Shown here piece by piece: positions 17,824 through 21,332 of a DNA stretch of 21,332 bases. Within the stretch, counting starts at the first letter, position 1. Each line of letters opens with the position of its first letter. The notes under the pieces are model-generated. The model was not told the origin of the DNA, did not search any database, and saw nothing but the letters and a program-made list of their open reading frames with translations. The DNA is from Paramacrobiotus richtersi (Eukaryota; Tardigrada; Eutardigrada; Parachela; Macrobiotidae): assembly GCA_034698045.1 (NCBI GenBank), contig JAQGAU010001114.1, positions 1 through 21,332 on the forward strand, written 5' to 3'. Made by a program: the position numbers and the translations under genes.

Positions 17824-18204
17824 TCTGTTCACGGAGAATAGAGTTTATATTGAAGAAACAGAACATTGCAAATTGGGGTGGGTCTAATCCAGATACGGTA
17901 CGTGGGCGTGTCTAAACGAAGATACGGTTCGCGAAGCCACTTCATGGGGTGGTTACGGCCTCGTTTAGGTACGCCCCCGTACCGTACCCAGATTCGCTTC
18001 GAATGCGATACCACCCTCGGAGTAATAAGCTACCGTACGCGTTCGATGGAATGGTACGAAAAATTGCCCAACCGCATACAACGCCCTACTGGCATTGTGA
18101 TGAGGGCGTGTAAACAGAGTGGGAATATTCAACGCTCATGTTTTCGAATAACCGCTTTGTGTGTCATTATATACAGCAAATTCATACACTACTTTATTCT
18201 CAGC
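17824..18204 (+). repeat. Family X block b, copy 2, interrupted by a foldback
   Basis: TCTGTTCACGGAG (17824), TTGCAAATTGG (17866), then the 17876-18016 foldback, then GGAGTAATAAGCTACCG (18019), ATTGCCCAACCGCA (about 18063) and ATGTTTTCGAATA (about 18138). Without the foldback, the spacing between landmarks matches copy 1. Confidence 0.7.
17876..18016. mobile_element. 140-bp foldback/MITE-like insertion in family X
   Basis: Inverted arms of 34 bp (17886-17919 and 17961-17994) match at 28 of 34 positions, and GGGTGG/CCACCC mark the two outer edges. It lies exactly between two block-b landmarks that are adjacent in copy 1, which supports a discrete insertion. It has no coding capacity, and no convincing target duplication was seen. 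Confidence 0.7.
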
Positions 18205-18375
18205 ATACGCGAACGGTTCGAAAATCGAATGCGCACTGAATACGTGGCAAGGCTGGTTACATGAAACGGGGAGAAAATAGAACCGTGTCAAATGTGCACG
18301 CCGTCATACCGGGCGATTGCCATGTCGTTTTGGAAAATGAAAGTTCTAAAAACTTTTAGAATTTGGAGAATCGTC
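18205..18375 (+). repeat. Family X palindrome and block c, copy 2
   Basis: CAGCATACGC, GGTTCGAAAATCGAATGCGC (18215-18234), TACGTGGCA and the block-c landmarks follow in the same order as at 16676-16880. Only one unit is present, with no tandem duplication. Confidence 0.7.
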
Positions 18376-18453
18376 GGATCGAACTTTAAGTACCATTTTA
18401 CGTCCTTCCAGCAGAAAAACGCATTTCTTATTTAAGGAAAGACGGCCAGATGT

Positions 18454-18928
18454 TTAGGCAATGTAGATCTTACGCAAAAACTGGAAAAGATGGGTGACCG
18501 AAATCAGGCCATTCGCTGTAGCGGGCAGTGAATTCCACAATGGTATTGCCTAGTGCAAAAAGCTACGGTGGAGGACTTCTTTACAACCCGGCTCACATAG
18601 TTCGAACACACCAATAAAACGTCCGAACTGTTTGCAGCTCGCCGCTTCTCGTTCTGCCTTCACGTGGGACTTGCTCCACCAAAATCCCATCCCTGCCCAG
18701 ATAGAAATTATGGGAGATCTTGTAGAGAAGGAGCAGCCGTTGACGCTCACGAAGCTTTTGTGACGAAAGGACTCGAAGGCAGCGAAGCTTTCTTCTTCCG
18801 GCAAGTGACTTATTCGGAGATCTTTAGCCAGTTCTTTAAACACACGTACGATCTTGTCAAGGTGTTCGCTGATGAGGGTACCAAACAGATGCGCAGTAGG
18901 TTAATACCGGCAGAACGACGGACTTGAA
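18454..18928 (-). pseudogene. LINE-B post-RT and C-terminal region, frameshifted
   Basis: LTYCASVWYPHQRT marks the end of the palm/thumb frame (stop at 18857-18859). After that, LINE-like segments lie in different frames: RRKLRCLRVLSSQKLRERQR with LYKISHNF (about 18815-18710), and PLWNSLPATANGLISV (about 18550-18503), followed by FLRKIYIA and a TAA. At least two frameshifts separate them. The WNSLP motif is typical of CR1/Jockey-like C-termini. Confidence 0.75.
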
Positions 18929-19688
18929 CACCCTAATTAGTGCATGGTGGTGGGCTTGACCAAACAGGTAACGCAGAGCGCCAATTCTTTTGCGAGCTTT
19001 GTTCACGACGTTGTCAGTATGCTCGCCGAAGGTCAACCGCCCATCCAGGATAACTCCAAAGTACTTAACCGACTTCGATTCTGGGACAACCTCCCCGTTC
19101 ATGTCGTTGCAGGAGCTCATCTGTCCGGATGATTTGTGCGTGAACTGAACGAAGCACGACTTCTTCGCATTAAAAGGTAGACCGTTGTCCACAGACCATT
19201 GGTGCAGTATTTGGAGATCAGAGTGCAAAGTAGACACTTCGGCCGCTGATTTGATTTAGCGATGGATGGCGGTATCATCTGCAAACAGCTCGATGTGCGA
19301 CTTAATCCCCTTCAGTAGATCATTAATAAAATCACTGCCCTGTGGAACTCCAGAAGTCACCACAGTCATTCTGGGAGCAGCTCCTGACACTACCGTTTGC
19401 TGCAGCCGTTGGCTTAACTAACTCTGAACAAATTTCAGCAGGTATTGTTTGATGCCAAGTTTTCCAATTTTTGACAGGAGCAAATGATGCGGCACTCGGT
19501 CAAACGCTTTGGACATATCCAAAGATACCAGTTTGTGTTGTGATTGATCGTTTAAGGTGCGGTGCAGCTGTTCAACTAACAGGGCCAATTGTATTTCCGT
19601 CGACCGTCCTTTACGGAAACCGTACTGACGGGAGTAAAGCTTGCGCGCAACTGCGGTAAGCAGCTTTTCCTGAACGATTCCTTCAAGG
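18929..19688 (-). pseudogene. LINE-B reverse transcriptase palm, with stops and a motif deletion
   Basis: One frame carries GIVQEKLL, RQYGFRKGRSTEIQ, SLDMSKAFDRVPH (first catalytic Asp), SGVPQGS, INDLLKG, FADDT (both catalytic Asp present), LHSDLQILHQWS and SVKYFGVILDGRL. Two in-frame stops interrupt it, TAG at 19418-19420 and TAA at 19256-19258. Between SGVPQGS and INDLL the usual (I/V)LGPLLFLI-type residues are missing; DF stands in their place, an in-frame loss of about eight codons. Apart from those changes the frame is continuous to 18857. Active relatives perform target-primed reverse transcription. Confidence 0.92.
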
Positions 19689-20479
19689 TAGGGTTGAAAT
19701 CAAGATTTCAAATATTTCAAATTTCAAGTTTCAAATCAATTTCAAATCACATGAAACGCCGGTCCGTTTGAATTGACAAGAAATTGATGCGAAATGCGAA
19801 ATTTTTTGAAAACTTGAAATAGGAAACTGTCTTGAAATGAGTTTGAAATGTAATGAAATGAGTAAGAAATCGCGTTTCACTGCGACTCCAGACTAGCTGA
19901 TAGTTTGCAGTTGCTAAATTGTGAAATTGAAGCGGATGAGACGCATAACTCAGAGTAAATTCACAATTTCGTGTAAATTTTGCAGTTATATTTTCTGACC
20001 ACTAAGGGGAGAAGCTACGTAGTTGTACTTTTGACTGCAGATATGTAGTTATAACCTAGAATTTATAAATCAATGGATGTTCTGCGAATACGTGAATCAT
20101 ATCTTAAAGATACATGTATCTGACTACTATTGAGAAACGAGTATAAACCAATGTAATAAGATTTTGAATTACGCCGTTATGAAACGCCTAAAAGTAAATA
20201 GAGGTTGTGTGAAGCAGAACAAGCCATTACCGATCTTTATAAAGTCGAGATATCCCTAGTTGCTCTCCTTATATACAAATATTATAATGCTAATCTTTTT
20301 CGCTTCGCCTGCAGTATATTGACCAAATTACTTAAGTCTTACAGTTTATTATTTACTACTCGATATTGGATTTGTGACTGAAGAAATTGTTATTTTATTT
20401 AATTTATTTAATTTACTGTTTCAAATTCAAATCATTTCATTTCGAACCATTTAAAATCAGCCTGAGAATTTCAACCCTA
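19689..20479. mobile_element. 791-bp TIR element inserted in the LINE-B RT, target duplication unclear
   Basis: Perfect 12-bp terminal inverted repeats, TAGGGTTGAAAT at the left and ATTTCAACCCTA at the right. Both subterminal zones are rich in TTTCAAAT/ATTTGAAA words (19700-19760 and 20405-20450). TAGGG termini suggest a hAT-like element, but the adjoining 8-mers are CTTCAAGG and CTTCTGGA (5 of 8 identical). The LINE frame also reads through with correct spacing if both flanks are joined with nothing removed. No transposase ORF. Non-autonomous; superfamily unassigned. Confidence 0.8.
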
Positions 20480-20680
20480 CTTCTGGATGCTGGGTGAAGC
20501 ATCGCGGTAGGTCTTCAGTTTTCGGGTTTGGACTTATCACCTGTTTTCGGCACTGGTGTGACATCAGCGAATTTCCAGCTTGACGAAACTTCTACAGTTG
20601 TAAGACAAGCGGTATAGAATCGTGCTAACGCGGTAGCCAGTATCACTGAACGCCCGTATAAGATCATGATACCGCCATGC
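20480..20680 (-). pseudogene. LINE-B reverse transcriptase fingers, 5' part
   Basis: On the minus strand, ALARFYTACLTTVEVSSSWK leads into FADVTPVPKTGDKSKPEN, a TGA at 20515-20517 where Tyr is usual, then RPTAMLHPAS up to the insertion. This is the fingers consensus (WK.A.VTP..K.GD....NYRPI.LLP..SK) of CR1/Jockey-like RTs. It is in frame with GIVQEKLL on the other side of the inserted element. Confidence 0.85.
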
Positions 20681-21332
20681 ACAACAAACTATTATTAATT
20701 CTACACCACCACATAATAGGTACCAGCATATGATCAAAATATTAACAAGTGAGAAATCCAGAGGAGAACCACGCCACTTTTCTGATACTGCGTGGTTTTT
20801 ATGGAAAGCGCGAAAAAAATAAAACATTAAAAAAAATTCCCAAATTGATAAACGGTGAAAAATAATTAATAAGGGCGTGATTAGGGAAAAATTGTGTTTG
20901 TCGGATTGGGATTTTTTTTGTCGTATAACCATAGGGCAGTGTGGCTACCCGCCCTAGGTGGGCAACAGGTTGGATAGACAGAATAAGAAAAATTACAGAG
21001 TAGCAACTTTTCGTTTAAAATTGTTAACTGTTAATTCTTTTAATGGTTTCCGTCCACTGTATCTTTATTCAATCGGTACGTTGTAAATTACTTGTAGTTG
21101 ATTACTTGTATTTCCAGGTACCGCAAAAATTTAAATTAAAAAGGTAACAAACGAACAAATACTGAGGACGAAACACATTTTATTCTTTTCTTATTGAACT
21201 GTTCAACTACTATTTAATACACCGATTACATGAATTTCACACTATCATATGCCTCAAGACCAGAAATTTACCACAGATATTACTCAATGCAAACTATCGC
21301 AGAAAAACGGCCAAGTCAGACCAAACGTTGTT
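20681..21332. other. AT-rich intergenic stretch, no gene seen
   Basis: A 122-aa minus ORF (20564-20932) starts here and ends within the LINE-B relic in another frame; it has no recognisable domain. No repeat or RNA feature identified. Confidence 0.4.

Larger units (their letters stand above)
18440..20680 (-). mobile_element. LINE-B: CR1/Jockey-like non-LTR retrotransposon, 5'-truncated and degenerate
   Basis: Minus-strand reverse transcriptase relic from the fingers (about 20674) to the C-terminus (stop at 18454-18456), split by the 19689-20479 element. No endonuclease is present: recognisable sequence begins at GI...LYGRSVILATALARFYTACL, so the copy is 5'-truncated. It is a different family from LINE-A, with SGVPQGS rather than GVRQGDP and a C-terminus ending WNSLPATANG. 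Exact 5' and 3' boundaries and target duplication were not resolved. Confidence 0.88.

Noticed and set aside
16085-17852. Apparent 870-bp tandem period (block-b landmark at 16085, about 16950 and 17824)
   Set aside because: Only block b recurs at that spacing; blocks a and c and the 205-bp units do not, so it is not a simple tandem array.
18869-18889. CTGATGAG followed by a short self-complementary word and AAAC, resembling part of a hammerhead ribozyme core
   Set aside because: The GAAA half is not correct, stems I and III are absent, and the bases are explained by the LINE-B coding sequence.

Overview
The window is eukaryotic, repeat-dominated intergenic DNA, most likely from an invertebrate animal. 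It holds decayed non-LTR retrotransposons of metazoan type, several terminal-inverted-repeat (TIR) DNA elements, microsatellites and foldback sequences. I found no operon structure, ribosome binding sites, rRNA, tRNA or intact host gene. No feature fixes the taxon, so I do not name one.

Left end (1-3890): a nearly complete APE-type LINE on the minus strand (LINE-A). Its endonuclease precedes a reverse transcriptase, and both are inactivated by stops, frameshifts and catalytic substitutions. Its 3' coding part is split by a 568-bp GAGC-rich non-autonomous element (256-823) with TAGAG termini and a perfect 8-bp target duplication, which are hAT hallmarks. Head-to-head with LINE-A lies a plus-strand 3' fragment of a second LINE family (LINE-C, about 3912-4551). 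A minus-strand, internally deleted relative of LINE-C sits at 6513-7260 (LINE-D).

Middle (7.3-15.2 kb): no convincing gene. It contains a 90-bp foldback (8238-8327), a 1.39-kb TIR element with a 9-bp target duplication (9126-10516), a cysteine-rich ORF that might be an exon (10720-10982), and two diverged repeat pairs (6022/12971 and 13308/14922). It also has about 440 bp of AT-rich 12-bp tandem repeats (13411-13850) and a cluster of strong hairpins (14683-14900).

Right (15.3-18.4 kb): a modular repeat family, here called family X, that I do not recognise. Two long diverged copies and one short one share the same blocks in the same order. The first long copy carries a 205-bp tandem duplication. 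The second carries a 140-bp foldback between two otherwise neighbouring blocks. A small palindrome inside the tandem unit differs between units by a paired substitution that keeps the pairing. This is the part least explained by familiar element types.

Right end (18.45-20.68 kb): a minus-strand CR1/Jockey-like reverse transcriptase relic (LINE-B), split by a 791-bp element with TAGGGTTGAAAT ends and no convincing target duplication. The region from 20.69 kb to the end is featureless and AT-rich.

The features do not form one pathway. They record layered insertions: LINEs arrived first, DNA elements landed in them, and everything then decayed.
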